Shown here piece after piece: positions 1 through 8,769 of a stretch of DNA of 64,000 nucleotides. The first letter of the stretch is position 1. Every line of letters starts with the position of its first letter. The stretch spans positions 62,001-126,000 of the forward strand of contig NZ_JACMSF010000004.1 of NCBI RefSeq assembly GCF_014257025.1, written 5' to 3'. Origin of the DNA: Streptomyces cupreus (GTDB taxonomy: Bacteria > Actinomycetota > Actinomycetes > Streptomycetales > Streptomycetaceae). The notes beneath the pieces were generated by a model. The model had not been told where the DNA came from. It worked only from the letters and a program-made list of their open reading frames with translations, and made no database searches. A program made the position numbers and the translations under genes.

Positions 1-181
1 CGTCGTCCTCGACGGCGTCGTGCAGCCAGGCCGCCGCGATCTGGTCCTCGTCGCCGCCACAGGCGCGGACGCCGTCGGCCACGGCCTTCAGGTGCTCGGC
101 GTAGGGCCGGCCCGCCTTGTCCGTCTGGCCCTCGTGGGCGGCACGGACGATGGCCTCGACCTCGGGGACGGGGAGCGTCAC
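1..181 (-). CDS. HD-domain phosphohydrolase (RelA/SpoT-like), N-terminal part only
   Basis: Only the first 60 codons are inside the window; the gene starts with GTG at 181 and runs off the left edge. The visible protein begins VTLPVPEVEAIVRAAHEGQ and continues to HLKAVADGV and AAWLHDAVEDD. The pattern A-H-x-G-Q, then H-L, then A-A-W-L-H-D is the first half of the HD metal-binding fold of RelA/SpoT-type hydrolases and related small phosphohydrolases, so H and D of LHD would be metal ligands. The GTG overlaps the TGA of the upstream phosphatase gene by four bases (GTGA), so the two are probably one operon with coupled translation. Substrate cannot be inferred from the fragment. Confidence 0.7.
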   Translation of the reverse strand, partial: MTLPVPEVEAIVRAAHEGQTDKAGRPYAEHLKAVADGVRACGGDEDQIAAAWLHDAVEDD

Positions 182-1368
182 GCTTGGATCCCCGCCTGCG
201 CCGTCACCGTAGGACCCTCACGGCAGATGAGCAGCAGCGCGCGGTCGTCGTTGACGTCCTTGGCCACCGCCTCGATCAGATGCCAGGCCGCTCCGTGGAA
301 GCCGCCCGCGACATAGCGGTCGGCCTCGCCGGTGAGGCGGTCGATGCCCTCGACGATGTCGCGGTCGGAGGTTTCCACCAGTCCGTCTGTGAACAGCATC
401 AACACGTCCCCGGGCCGCAGCGAGCCCTTCACGGGGTCGAACTGGGCGCCGTCGTACACGCCCAGCAGTGGGCCCTCGGCGGCCTTCTCCTCCCAGCGGC
501 CGCTGCCCGCGCTGAGCTGGAGGCCCGGTGGGTGGCCGGCGGAGTAGAGCTCGTAGTCGCCGGAGTCCAGGTCCAGGACGAGGTGGATGGAGGTGGCGAA
601 GCCCTCGTCCCAGTCCTGGCGCAGGAGGTAGCCGTTCGCCGCCGGGAGGAAGGCGTGCGGGGGCAGGGAGCCGAGCAGGCCGCCGAAAGCGCCCGAGAGC
701 AGCAGGGCGCGCGAGCCCGCGTCCATGCCCTTGCCGGAGACGTCCGTGAGGACGACCTCCAGGGTTCGGCCGCCGTTCGTCCGGGCCGCGACAACGAAGT
801 CACCGGAGAACGACTGGCCGCCCGCCGGGCGCAGCGCCATCTCGCGGTGCCAGCTGGTCGGCAGTTGCGGCAGCTTGCTCTGCACCCGGATGCGTTCACG
901 CAGGTCGAACAGCATGGTGCCGCCGCGCCGCCAGGGCACGCCGACCCGGCTGCGGAACTGCGCGATCAGCAGACCGACGAACCCGCAGGCCGCGACCACC
1001 AGGACCACGCCCGGGGTGACCCGGGCGGCGCCCTCGGTGTACGGGCCGAGTTGCACCGACTCCACGATGAGCGCGGTGGCCGCTGCCGCGTACAGGCCGA
1101 GCAGGCTGGCCGGGCGCAGCAGCAGTCCGCCGGCGACGATCGGGAGGACCAGCGCGGCCGGTGAGCACCACACCGAATTGGCCAGAGTCGTGGCCGTGAT
1201 CAGCGGGACGGTGAGCAGCAGTCCGGCCAGCGCGATCCAGTCGGAGCCGTCGCCGCGGAAGTAGTCGACGGCGCTTCTGCGCAGGCCGACGCGGACCCGG
1301 TGCCACTGCATCCGCAACCGGGCCGCGAACGTATCGGCGGCCGCGCGCCGCTCTCGTCCTGCTGCCAT
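178..1368 (-). CDS. membrane SpoIIE/PP2C-type serine phosphatase
   Basis: A 396-residue protein with a basic N-terminus, about four hydrophobic segments (roughly residues 44-65, 70-90, 92-108 and 119-138) and a cytoplasmic PPM/SpoIIE phosphatase domain (about 155-385). The metal-binding motifs are visible: SGDF near 188-191, DVSGKGMDA at 209-217, SAGHPPGL at 276-283, LFTDGLVE at 325-332 and NDDRALLL at 373-380. Such phosphatases in Streptomyces usually dephosphorylate anti-anti-sigma (STAS) partners. No PAS or GAF sensor is present, so the membrane part may be the sensing or localising element. It is followed at 181 by a coupled HD-domain gene. The ATG at 1368 is the first in frame after a stop and gives a sensible basic leader. 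Family assignment is firm; target is unknown. Confidence 0.88.
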   Translation of the reverse strand: MAAGRERRAAADTFAARLRMQWHRVRVGLRRSAVDYFRGDGSDWIALAGLLLTVPLITATTLANSVWCSPAALVLPIVAGGLLLRPASLLGLYAAAATALIVESVQLGPYTEGAARVTPGVVLVVAACGFVGLLIAQFRSRVGVPWRRGGTMLFDLRERIRVQSKLPQLPTSWHREMALRPAGGQSFSGDFVVAARTNGGRTLEVVLTDVSGKGMDAGSRALLLSGAFGGLLGSLPPHAFLPAANGYLLRQDWDEGFATSIHLVLDLDSGDYELYSAGHPPGLQLSAGSGRWEEKAAEGPLLGVYDGAQFDPVKGSLRPGDVLMLFTDGLVETSDRDIVEGIDRLTGEADRYVAGGFHGAAWHLIEAVAKDVNDDRALLLICREGPTVTAQAGIQA

Positions 1369-1530
1369 TAGTTCGGGACCCTATCCATCGGACCAGCTGC
1401 TTGGCACGTGAGGTCCCACTTGTCCCCCGTCCGAGGCTCAACTTCACAGTGAACTTCACGAGAAGCCATCACGCGGCAACCTGGCGGAAATTCCCTGGCT
1501 CGTCCCGCATTGCCCTGGTAGGCATGGCAC

Positions 1531-2787
1531 ATGGGGACACACTTCACGACCGGTTCCACGATCGAGCTGCGGGAGCTGGCATCCGAGGACTGGGACACCT
1601 GGTACGACGTCCTGCTGCGTGCCTTCGGCGGGCTGCCTGAGCCCACCGAGGAGCGTGAACTGTACCGGGGGCTCACCGAGTTCGACCGTTCCTTCGGCGC
1701 CTGGGACGGTGATCTGTGCGTGGGCTCCGCGGGGGCGTTCCGGTTCGGGGTGACCGTGCCCGGCGGGGCGTCGGTGCCCGCGGCGGGCGTGACGATGGTC
1801 GGGGTCGCCGCCACGCACCGGCGGCGCGGAGTCCTTACGTCGATGATGCGCAAGCAGTTGGACGACGCACGGTCCTGGGGCGAGCCGCTGGCGGTGCTGA
1901 CGGCGTCCGAGCCCGCGATCTACGGGCGGTTCGGATACGGCGTCGCGACCTTCCAGCTCGCCGCCGAGATCGATACGAGCCGGGTGCGGTTGTCGGTGCC
2001 GGCCGGGACGGACGACGTACGGCTGCGGTACGCGGAGCCGGTGGACGTGGTCGATGCGTGCGAGAGCGTGTACGCCGCGCTGGTGCCCGCCCGGCCCGGG
2101 ATGCTGGCGCGGGTGCGGCCCGGTTGGGAGCGGGTCGGGGTGCTCGATCCGGAGGACGGGCGGGACGGGGCGTCGCCGTTGCAGTGCGTGGTGGCCGAGC
2201 GGGACGGGGAGACCGTCGGTTATGCCCGCTATGCGGTGCGGCCGGAGTGGGGGGTCACCGGGCACAACGGCGCTGTGCATCTGCGGGAGCTGGCCGGGGT
2301 GGACGCGGCGGCGCAGGCCGCGCTGTGGCGGTTCCTGTTCGACCTCGACCTCACGACGACGCTGAAGGTGCACGGGCGGCCGATGGACGAGGCCTGGCAG
2401 CACCAGGTGTCGGACCTACGGCGGTGCCGGCCGCGGTACCGGGACGGGATGTACGTCCGGCTCGTCGACGTCGGTGCGGCGCTTCAGGCTCGGACCTACC
2501 AGGCGCCGGTGGATGTGGTGTTGGAGGTCGAGGACGCCTTCTGCCCCTGGAACTCCGGGCGTTGGCGGCTGTCGGGGGACGCGAAGGGGGCGTCCTGCGA
2601 GCGGACCCAGGACGCGGCGGATCTGGCCTTGTCCGTACGGGAGTTGGGGTCGGCGTATCTCGGTGGGGTGAGCCTGGTGTCGCTGGGGGCTGCCGGGCGG
2701 GTGCGGGAGTTGCGGCAGGGGGCGTTGGCGGAGGCGTCGGTGGGGTTCGCCTCGGCTGTCGCGCCCTGGTTGCCGCACGGGTTCTAG
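1531..2787 (+). CDS. Eis-like GNAT N-acetyltransferase
   Basis: A 418-residue tripartite Eis-family acetyltransferase, normal length for the family. The N-terminal GNAT core carries the acetyl-CoA binding stretch VAATHRRRGVLTSMMR (about 92-107). The catalytic features of Eis are present: a tyrosine in AIYGRFGYG (Tyr131) and a C-terminal phenylalanine carboxylate (last residue F418) that acts as base. A second GNAT-like and a C-terminal sterol-carrier-like domain follow in this family. Eis enzymes acetylate amines on aminoglycosides and polyamine- or lysine-like acceptors; the natural substrate here is unknown. It stands alone between divergent and convergent genes. Confidence 0.85.
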   Translation: MGTHFTTGSTIELRELASEDWDTWYDVLLRAFGGLPEPTEERELYRGLTEFDRSFGAWDGDLCVGSAGAFRFGVTVPGGASVPAAGVTMVGVAATHRRRGVLTSMMRKQLDDARSWGEPLAVLTASEPAIYGRFGYGVATFQLAAEIDTSRVRLSVPAGTDDVRLRYAEPVDVVDACESVYAALVPARPGMLARVRPGWERVGVLDPEDGRDGASPLQCVVAERDGETVGYARYAVRPEWGVTGHNGAVHLRELAGVDAAAQAALWRFLFDLDLTTTLKVHGRPMDEAWQHQVSDLRRCRPRYRDGMYVRLVDVGAALQARTYQAPVDVVLEVEDAFCPWNSGRWRLSGDAKGASCERTQDAADLALSVRELGSAYLGGVSLVSLGAAGRVRELRQGALAEASVGFASAVAPWLPHGF

Positions 2788-2812
2788 AACCGGCTCAGGT
2801 TTTTGGGCTGGC

Positions 2813-3640
2813 TCAGGGTTTTTGGGCTGGCTCAGGTTTTTGGCAGGTCGGGCACCAGAAGAGGTTGCGGGCGGCGAGATCGGCGGTGCGGATCTCGCCG
2901 CCACAGATGTGGCAGGGGAGGTTGGCCCTGCGGTACACGTAGACCTCGCCGCCGTGGTCGTCCACGCGGGGTGGGCGGGCCATCGCTTCCGGGGTGTGTT
3001 CCGGGCGGACTGTGTCGATGCGGTTGATGCGGACGCCCTCGTGCATGAGTTCCACGAGGTCGGTCCAGATGGCGTCCCACTGCTGGGGCGTGATGTCCTT
3101 GCCGGCTCGGTAGGGGTCGATGCCGTGTCGGAAGAGGACTTCTGCGCGGTAGACGTTGCCCACACCCGCGATGATCTTCTGGTCCATGAGGAGGGCGGCG
3201 ATCGTGGTGCGGCTGCGGGCGATGCGTCGGTACGCCGTCTTCGGGTCCGCGTCTTCGCGGAGGGGGTCCGGGCCCAGGCGGTCGTGTATGGCCTGCTTTT
3301 CGGCGGGGGTGATCAGGGCGCAGGTCGTCGGGCCGCGGAGGTCTACGTACGCGGTGCTGTTCGTCAGGCGGAGGCGGACCGTGTCCGTGGGCGGGGGTGC
3401 GGGGGTGGGGCCGAAGGTGACCTTGCCGAAGAGGCCGAGGTGGATGTGGACCCAGTCGGTGTCGCGGAAGCCGAGGAAGAGGTGTTTGCCGTGGGCCTCG
3501 GTGGTGGTGAGGTCGGTGCCGGTGATCAGTTCGGCGGCGTCTGAGAACTTGCCCTGGGGGCTGGTGACCTGGGGGGCTGTGCCGGAGAAGGCGGCGGCGT
3601 AGTCCTTGGCCAGCCGGTGGATGGTGTGCCCCTCAGGCAC
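2813..3640 (-). CDS. nei: Fpg/Nei-family DNA glycosylase/AP lyase
   Basis: A 275-residue base-excision-repair glycosylase. It begins MPEGHTIHR, giving the catalytic Pro2 and Glu3 of the Fpg/Nei family with the GHT(I/L)HR signature of the Nei branch; AHGKH at 49-53 supplies the conserved lysine. The helix-two-turn-helix region contains DQKIIAGVGNVYRAEVLF, and the C-terminus has a zinc finger with CHIC at 243-246 and CPTC at 263-266 around Arg258. It should excise oxidised pyrimidines and nick at abasic sites. Its stop lies 26 bases from the convergent acetyltransferase gene. Its C-terminal tail KPEPAQKP, in a locally repetitive DNA stretch (2795-2840, three copies of a GGCTCAGG-type unit), is probably not functional. 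Confidence 0.88.
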   Translation of the reverse strand: MPEGHTIHRLAKDYAAAFSGTAPQVTSPQGKFSDAAELITGTDLTTTEAHGKHLFLGFRDTDWVHIHLGLFGKVTFGPTPAPPPTDTVRLRLTNSTAYVDLRGPTTCALITPAEKQAIHDRLGPDPLREDADPKTAYRRIARSRTTIAALLMDQKIIAGVGNVYRAEVLFRHGIDPYRAGKDITPQQWDAIWTDLVELMHEGVRINRIDTVRPEHTPEAMARPPRVDDHGGEVYVYRRANLPCHICGGEIRTADLAARNLFWCPTCQKPEPAQKP

Positions 3641-3686
3641 GGTGGCTCCTCTTGTGTCGTCGGTGGTGGGGTTGGCGGGAGTTTTT

Positions 3687-3815
3687 CGCCCCCGCCGCCC
3701 CTACCCGTCCCATCCTGAAGGGGCTCCGCCCCTTCGACCCCGCCAGGGGCTCCGCCCCCTGAACCCCCGTCGGCCCTGAAAGGGCCTCGTCCTCAAACGC
3801 CGGACGGGCTGAAAG
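3687..3815. repeat. dispersed intergenic repeat, copy 1
   Basis: A GC-rich stretch carrying GGGGCTCCGCCCC-type hairpins and ending in CCTCAAACGCCGGACGGGCTG. The same order of motifs occurs in reverse orientation at 40186-40285, with a short terminal fragment at 56905-56920. It lies between nei and rpiB and merges directly into the tandem array that follows. Sequences of this type are common between Streptomyces genes. Confidence 0.75.
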
Positions 3816-4505
3816 GAACAGCTGGCGCAGCATCCTACGGGTGGGTGGGGGCGCGGGATGCCAACCCCCGGCCCCACACCTCCCCCGGACAGGCCGGGAG
3901 GGGCGCCCGGGCGCAGCACCCTGCAGGTGGGTGGGGGCTCGGGATGCCAACCCCCGACCTCACCCCCCGGACGGCTGGGAGGAACAACCGGCGCAGCACC
4001 CTGCGGGTGGGAAGGGGCTCGGGATAGCAACCCCCGACCTCACAGCCCCGGACAAGCCGGAAGGGGCAACCGGGCGCAGCACCCTACAGGTGGGTGAGGG
4101 CAACCCCCGGCCTCACCCCCCGGACAGGCCGGGAGGGGCGACCGGGCACAGCACCCTGCAGGTGGGTGGGGGCTCGGGATGCCAACCCCCGACCTCACCC
4201 CCCGGACGGCTGGGAGGAACAACCGGCGCAGCACCCTGCGGGTGGGAAGGGGCTCGGGATAGCAACCCCCGACCTCACAGCCCCGGACAAGCCGGAAGGG
4301 GCGACCGGGCGCAGCACCCTACAGGTGGGTGAGGGCAACCCCCGGCCTCACCCCCCGGACGGCTGGGAGGAACGACCGGCGCCGCACCCGGCGGGTGGGT
4401 GGGGGCTCGGGATGGCAACCCCGGCCTCCCTCCGGACAGGCCAGGAGGGGCGAGCGGGCGCAGCATCCTGCGGGTGGGTGGGGGCGGGATGGCGCACCCG
4501 GGCTC
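3816..4505. repeat. tandem array of about nine ~80-bp units
   Basis: This 950-base intergenic region between nei and rpiB is mostly tandem repeats. Each unit contains GCGCAGCACCCTGCGGGTGGG and, where complete, GGCTCGGGAT and CAACCCCCGACCTCAC; unit starts fall near 3827, 3911, 3990, 4073, 4146, 4226, 4310, 4379 and 4459. Three units are duplicated as a block: 3891-4125 and 4126-4360 differ at only three positions by eye, a 235-bp period. Each unit can form a small CACCC/GGGTG hairpin, and the longer units a GGGGG/CCCCC hairpin as well. Open frames cross the array on both strands but lack ribosome sites. I treat it as non-coding. Confidence 0.85.
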
Positions 4506-4587
4506 ACGCCCGGACCGGCTGAATCGTGGACCGGCGCTCAAAAAGTGCGGGCTTCGGGTGGCGTTTCGGGGTGGCGCCAGGGGGGTC

Positions 4588-5073
4588 CTACTGCTGCGGG
4601 TGGTGCGGGGGGATCGGAGGGAGGTCGCCTGTTGACTCGTAGGTCTTCAGCATGTCGATTCGGCGGATGTGGCGGTCGTCGCCCGAGAACGGGGTGGCCA
4701 GGAAGGTTTCCACGAACTTCGTTGCCTCGTCCTGGGTGTGCATGCGGGCGCCCACCGCTACGACGTTGGCGTTGTTGTGCTGGCGGCCCAGGGCCGCGGT
4801 CTCCTCGCTCCAGGCGAGGGCCGCGCGGACGCCCTTGACCTTGTTCGCCGCGATCTGCTCGCCGTTGCCGGAGCCGCCGATCACGATGCCGAGGGCGTCG
4901 GGGTCGGAGGCGGTGCGCTCGGCGGCGCGGAGGCAGAAGGGCGGGTAGTCGTCCTGGGCGTCGTAGATGTGGGGGCCGCAGTCGATGGGGTCATGGCCCG
5001 CCGCCTTGAGCCAGTCGACGAGGTGGTTCTTGAGTTCGTAGCCCGCATGGTCGGAGCCGAGATACACGCGCAT
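4588..5073 (-). CDS. rpiB: ribose-5-phosphate isomerase B
   Basis: A 161-residue RpiB/LacAB-type isomerase that interconverts ribose-5-phosphate and ribulose-5-phosphate in the pentose phosphate pathway. The N-terminus MRVYLGSDHAGYELK holds the phosphate-binding SDHAG motif; GIVIGGSGNGEQIAANKVKG and NNANVVAVGARMHT are the remaining substrate loops. The GSGNGEQ sequence has the glutamate base typical of the actinobacterial (mycobacterial) type rather than the cysteine of the E. coli enzyme. The proline/histidine-rich tail (IPPHHPQQ) is probably disordered. Confidence 0.93.
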   Translation of the reverse strand: MRVYLGSDHAGYELKNHLVDWLKAAGHDPIDCGPHIYDAQDDYPPFCLRAAERTASDPDALGIVIGGSGNGEQIAANKVKGVRAALAWSEETAALGRQHNNANVVAVGARMHTQDEATKFVETFLATPFSGDDRHIRRIDMLKTYESTGDLPPIPPHHPQQ

Positions 5074-5289
5074 GCGACGAGTGTGACACGGCCGTTTCCG
5101 GGCAGCCGCCCCGGGGGTTGATCCAGAAATCTGCGAGCAACGCCACAGAACCTCAGGAAAACCTCAAGTAACGATCTGGAATCAAAGGTTCAATAAATGC
5201 TTTGCCTCCGATTCACTGGACCAACTTGTTAGGCACCCGTACACCGCTCGTACGGGAATCTGCACTCCCGGCACAAAGGAATCCCCCCT

Positions 5290-6777
5290 ATGACCTCGCA
5301 GCCGACCCTGTCGAAGGCTGAAAAGGACCCTGGAGCCACCGGCGATTCCGGCAATGGCCTCCAGGCCGGGCTCAAGAACCGTCATCTGTCGATGATCGCC
5401 ATCGGCGGTGTCATCGGCGCCGGACTCTTCGTCGGGTCCTCCTCCGGTATCGCCACCGCGGGACCCGGCATCCTCCTGTCGTACGCCCTCGTCGGCACCC
5501 TCGTGGTGCTGGTCATGCGGATGCTCGGTGAGATGTCCGCGGCCAATCCGACCTCCGGCTCCTTCTCCGCGCACGCCGACCGGGCGCTCGGGCGCTGGGC
5601 CGGGTTCTCCATCGGCTGGCTGTACTGGTTCTTCTGGGTCGTGGTGCTGGCTGTCGAGGCGACCGCCGGTGCCGTGATTCTTGAGGGCTGGATACCGGCC
5701 GTTCCGCAGTGGGCCTGGGCGCTCATCGTGATGGTCGTGCTGACCGCCACCAACCTGGTCTCCGTCGGCTCCTACGGCGAGTTCGAGTTCTGGTTCGCCG
5801 GTATCAAGGTCGTCGCGATCGCCGCGTTCATCGTCATCGGCGGGCTCGCGATCTTCGGCCTGCTGCCCGGCGTCGACAGCGAGCAGGCCGGGCTGAGCAA
5901 CCTCACCGAGCACGGCGGCTTCCTGCCGAACGGGCCCGGCGCGATCCTCACCGGTGTGCTGCTCGTCGTGTTCTCCTTCATGGGCAGCGAGATCGCCACG
6001 CTGGCCGCCGGCGAGTCCGAGGACCCGCAGCGGGCCGTCACCAAGGCGACCAACAGCATCATCTGGCGTGTCGCCGTCTTCTACCTGGGCTCGATCCTGG
6101 TCGTGGTCTCGCTGCTGCCCTGGGACTCCAAGGCTATCGCCGAGGACGGCTCCTACGTCGCCGCCCTCGAATCCCTGGACATCCCGCACGCCGGTCAGAT
6201 CATGAACTTCATCGTGCTGACCTCGGTGCTGTCCTGCCTCAACTCCGGTCTGTACACGGCCTCGCGCATGGCCTTCTCCCTCGGCCAGCGCGGTGACGCG
6301 CCCAAGGCGTTCGCGAAGACCACCAGCCGTGGTGTGCCGCTCGCGGCGATCGTCGCCTCCGTCGTCTTCGGCTTCGTCGCCGTCTTCTTCAACTACAAGT
6401 TCCCGGACTCCGTCTTCCTCTTCCTGGTCAACTCCAGTGGTGCGGTGGCCCTGTTCGTCTGGCTGGTCATCTGCTTCTCGCAGCTGCGCATGCGGAAGAT
6501 CATCCAGGCCGAGGCTCCGGAGAAGCTCGTCGTCCGGATGTGGCTGTACCCGTACCTGACCTGGGCCACGGCCGCGCTGATCGTGTTCGTCCTCGGCTAC
6601 ATGCTCACCGACACCGAGCACGACGGACGCGACACGGTGCTGCTGTCGCTGCTGGTCGCGGCGGTCGTACTGGCCATCGCCTTCATCAAGGAGAAGATCC
6701 GCGGCGGCGGCTCGGCTCCCGCCGTGAAGGTGCGGGCCGAGGCCGACCTCGACGCCGACGAGGTCAACGTCGGCTGA
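5290..6777 (+). CDS. amino acid permease (APC superfamily, AAT family)
   Basis: A 495-residue, 12-helix permease. The first helix carries GGVIGAGLFVGSSSGI (residues 39-54), the unwound substrate-binding motif of APC transporters; the N-terminal tail and the KEKIRGGGS tail are cytoplasmic. It is most like GABA/aromatic/proline-type AAT permeases but the substrate cannot be decided from sequence alone. It is monocistronic, preceded by a 216-base untranslated region (5074-5289) without recognised motifs, and followed by a strong hairpin terminator. A close paralogue lies at 11830-13215; the two share the first-helix motif and the FGEFEFWFA-type loop. Confidence 0.9.
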   Translation: MTSQPTLSKAEKDPGATGDSGNGLQAGLKNRHLSMIAIGGVIGAGLFVGSSSGIATAGPGILLSYALVGTLVVLVMRMLGEMSAANPTSGSFSAHADRALGRWAGFSIGWLYWFFWVVVLAVEATAGAVILEGWIPAVPQWAWALIVMVVLTATNLVSVGSYGEFEFWFAGIKVVAIAAFIVIGGLAIFGLLPGVDSEQAGLSNLTEHGGFLPNGPGAILTGVLLVVFSFMGSEIATLAAGESEDPQRAVTKATNSIIWRVAVFYLGSILVVVSLLPWDSKAIAEDGSYVAALESLDIPHAGQIMNFIVLTSVLSCLNSGLYTASRMAFSLGQRGDAPKAFAKTTSRGVPLAAIVASVVFGFVAVFFNYKFPDSVFLFLVNSSGAVALFVWLVICFSQLRMRKIIQAEAPEKLVVRMWLYPYLTWATAALIVFVLGYMLTDTEHDGRDTVLLSLLVAAVVLAIAFIKEKIRGGGSAPAVKVRAEADLDADEVNVG

Positions 6778-6795
6778 TCCGGTCGAAGTTCGCGG

Positions 6796-6820
6796 AAGGG
6801 GGCCCCTCGGGGCCCCCTTT
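6796..6820. terminator. bidirectional rho-independent terminator
   Basis: A near-perfect inverted repeat with arms GGGGGCCCC and GGGGCCCCC around a two-base loop, flanked by AA and TTT. It sits between the convergent permease and kinase genes and can serve both. Confidence 0.85.
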
Positions 6821-6827
6821 CCCGTGC

Positions 6828-8573
6828 TCACAGGATGGTGAAGCTGTCCTTGACCTCGTCGTAGGTGCCGAGCGCCTGGTCCTCGATGTCCGGCTGGTAC
6901 CACGTGTTGATCTGGTACGACTTCCCCTTCTCGTTGAAGCCCAGCAACTGGGCGTGCCAGGGGACGCCCTTGAGCGTGAAGGTGTACTCCCAGACGACCG
7001 CCGGATAGCCGCGGAACGTCGTCTCCTCCAGGCGGATCTTCCGGTACGCCTGCCCCTGGTGGGCGTTCTGTTCCGAGGTCTCCCAGGTCTCCATGAGGTC
7101 GCCGCGGGCGAGGGAGGACTTCGCGACGAGCTCCTGCCTGCCGTCGGGCGAGGTGTAGTGCACCTCCGCGCCCGTCTTCACGTCCCGCCGCCAGCCCTCG
7201 GGCGGCACCCACGCAAAACCGCCTGCCTCCGTGCGCGCTCCCGGCGGCAGGGTCTGCGGGCGGGAGGTGCCCTCCACGGTGGGCGAGGGAGAGGGCGAGT
7301 ACGCGGAGGAGGACGTCGAGCCGCCCGCCTTGTCGTCCTCGGGCGAGCCACCGGGGTTCAGGAGCAGGACCACGGCCACCACGGCCCCGGCGGTGACGAC
7401 TCCCACGGCGGCGAGAAGACCGGGGCGACGGCGCGACGGGCGAGGGCGGGCGGGCACCGCGGGGCCTGGAAGCTCGCCCGGGGCCATGGGCTGAGGGTCG
7501 GGGGCGGGGGTCGGTCGGCGTTCCGTCTCGGCCTCGTGTCGCCGTTCCGTCTCGGCCTCGTGATGCAAGGCCGCGGCCGGCTTCGTCTTCTCACGGGCCA
7601 GGGAGACACCGGCGCCGAGGGGGACGGCGGGGCGACGGCGGCCGAAGTCGTGGGTGGGCCGGTGTTCTTCGGGGGGTGGGGTGTCGGCGGGCTCTGGAGA
7701 CGCGGGCTCCGGCTCCGCTGTCGCTGTCTCCTCCGGCGCCTCCTCCGCCGTAGCCACCGCGACCGTGGGCGTGGGAGGCGGGAACGCGATCGGCTGGAGG
7801 GCGTTCTCCAGGTCCCCGAGGCCCGGGCGGACCTCCGGCTCCTTCTCCAGCAGGGCCGCCAGGATGCCGGTCAACGGGCCTGCCGACGCGGGGAGTTCCG
7901 GCTCCTCGTACAGGACCGCGTGCAGGGTGGCCAGGGTGGTGTCCCGGGAGAACGGGGAGCGGCCGCCCAGGGCCGCGCACAGGGTCGCGCCCAGCGACCA
8001 GATGTCCGACGGCGGTCCCTGCGGACGCCCGGAGACCCGCTCGGGGGCCATGTAGTCGGGCGAGCCGACCAGCATCCCCACCATGGTGAGCGCCTTGGCG
8101 TCCTGGATCGCCGCGATGCCGAAGTCCGTCAGGACCACGCGCCGCGCCCGCGTCTCCACCAGGACGTTGCCAGGTTTGATGTCCCGGTGCAGAACGCCCC
8201 GTTCATGCACCTGGCGCAGCGCGGCCACCAGGCCGAGGCCGATGCGTGCCGCCTCCGCGGGACCCAGTGGGCCCTCCTCCGCGAGGAGCTGTTCCAGGGA
8301 GCGTCCTGCGACCAACTCCATGACGATCCATAGCCGTTCGCCCTCGTCCACGACGTCGTACACGCGCACCACGTTGGGGTGGTCGATGCGGGCGCTGGCC
8401 CGGGCCTCGCGCAGGGTGCGTTCGCGGCGGGTGCGGGTGTCCTCGGGGTCGAGTCCGTCTATCCGCATCTCCTTGATCGCCACCGGCCGGTCGAGTATTT
8501 CGTCGGCGGCCCGCCACACCCGCCCCATTCCCCCCTGTCCGATACTTTCGACCAGTCGATAGCGCCCGGTCAC
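6828..8573 (-). CDS. transmembrane Ser/Thr protein kinase (PknB-like)
   Basis: A Hanks-type kinase of about 581 residues with the GTG at 8573 as start (VTGRYRLVE, the usual beginning of these kinases, with AGGG about eight bases upstream); a TTG at 8642 would add 23 unusual residues. Visible motifs: glycine loop GQGGMGRVW (12-20), Lys34 in VAIKEM, HRDIKPGN with Asp131, DFG at 150-152 and MAPE near 175-178. A long Pro/Glu-rich linker follows, including a duplicated HEAETERR, then a single membrane helix (about 385-405) and an extracellular domain of about 170 residues without PASTA repeats. It therefore likely senses something at the surface through an uncharacterised domain. Ligand and substrates are unknown. 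Confidence 0.88.
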   Translation of the reverse strand: MTGRYRLVESIGQGGMGRVWRAADEILDRPVAIKEMRIDGLDPEDTRTRRERTLREARASARIDHPNVVRVYDVVDEGERLWIVMELVAGRSLEQLLAEEGPLGPAEAARIGLGLVAALRQVHERGVLHRDIKPGNVLVETRARRVVLTDFGIAAIQDAKALTMVGMLVGSPDYMAPERVSGRPQGPPSDIWSLGATLCAALGGRSPFSRDTTLATLHAVLYEEPELPASAGPLTGILAALLEKEPEVRPGLGDLENALQPIAFPPPTPTVAVATAEEAPEETATAEPEPASPEPADTPPPEEHRPTHDFGRRRPAVPLGAGVSLAREKTKPAAALHHEAETERRHEAETERRPTPAPDPQPMAPGELPGPAVPARPRPSRRRPGLLAAVGVVTAGAVVAVVLLLNPGGSPEDDKAGGSTSSSAYSPSPSPTVEGTSRPQTLPPGARTEAGGFAWVPPEGWRRDVKTGAEVHYTSPDGRQELVAKSSLARGDLMETWETSEQNAHQGQAYRKIRLEETTFRGYPAVVWEYTFTLKGVPWHAQLLGFNEKGKSYQINTWYQPDIEDQALGTYDEVKDSFTIL

Positions 8574-8769
8574 CAGTAGCCCTGGAACCCCGCCACTCCT
8601 CGTGTTTCCCGTATTCCCCGGCAATCCGCTGCACCCCCTCAATTACCCCATGAAGCCTGTCCGTTTGAAACACGATGGTCACACTTCGCGCCACACCAGC
8701 ATAGTGCGGAGAAATCTTGTGGTACCTCTTCAAGTACTGCGAATTCAGGCGCAGCCAAGGGGGACGAAC

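Noticed and set aside
3816..4505. CRISPR-like array
   Set aside because: Units are contiguous with no unique spacers, and no cas genes are present.
3841..4838. Several open frames across the tandem array encode repeats such as GARDANPRPHPPDGWEEQ
   Set aside because: Open in several frames and on both strands, no ribosome sites, and spacing not a constant multiple of three. GC-rich repeats stay open by chance.
8574..8642. TTG start for the Ser/Thr kinase
   Set aside because: Adds 23 unusual residues ahead of the conserved VTGRYRLVE beginning; GTG 8573 has AGGG at suitable distance.
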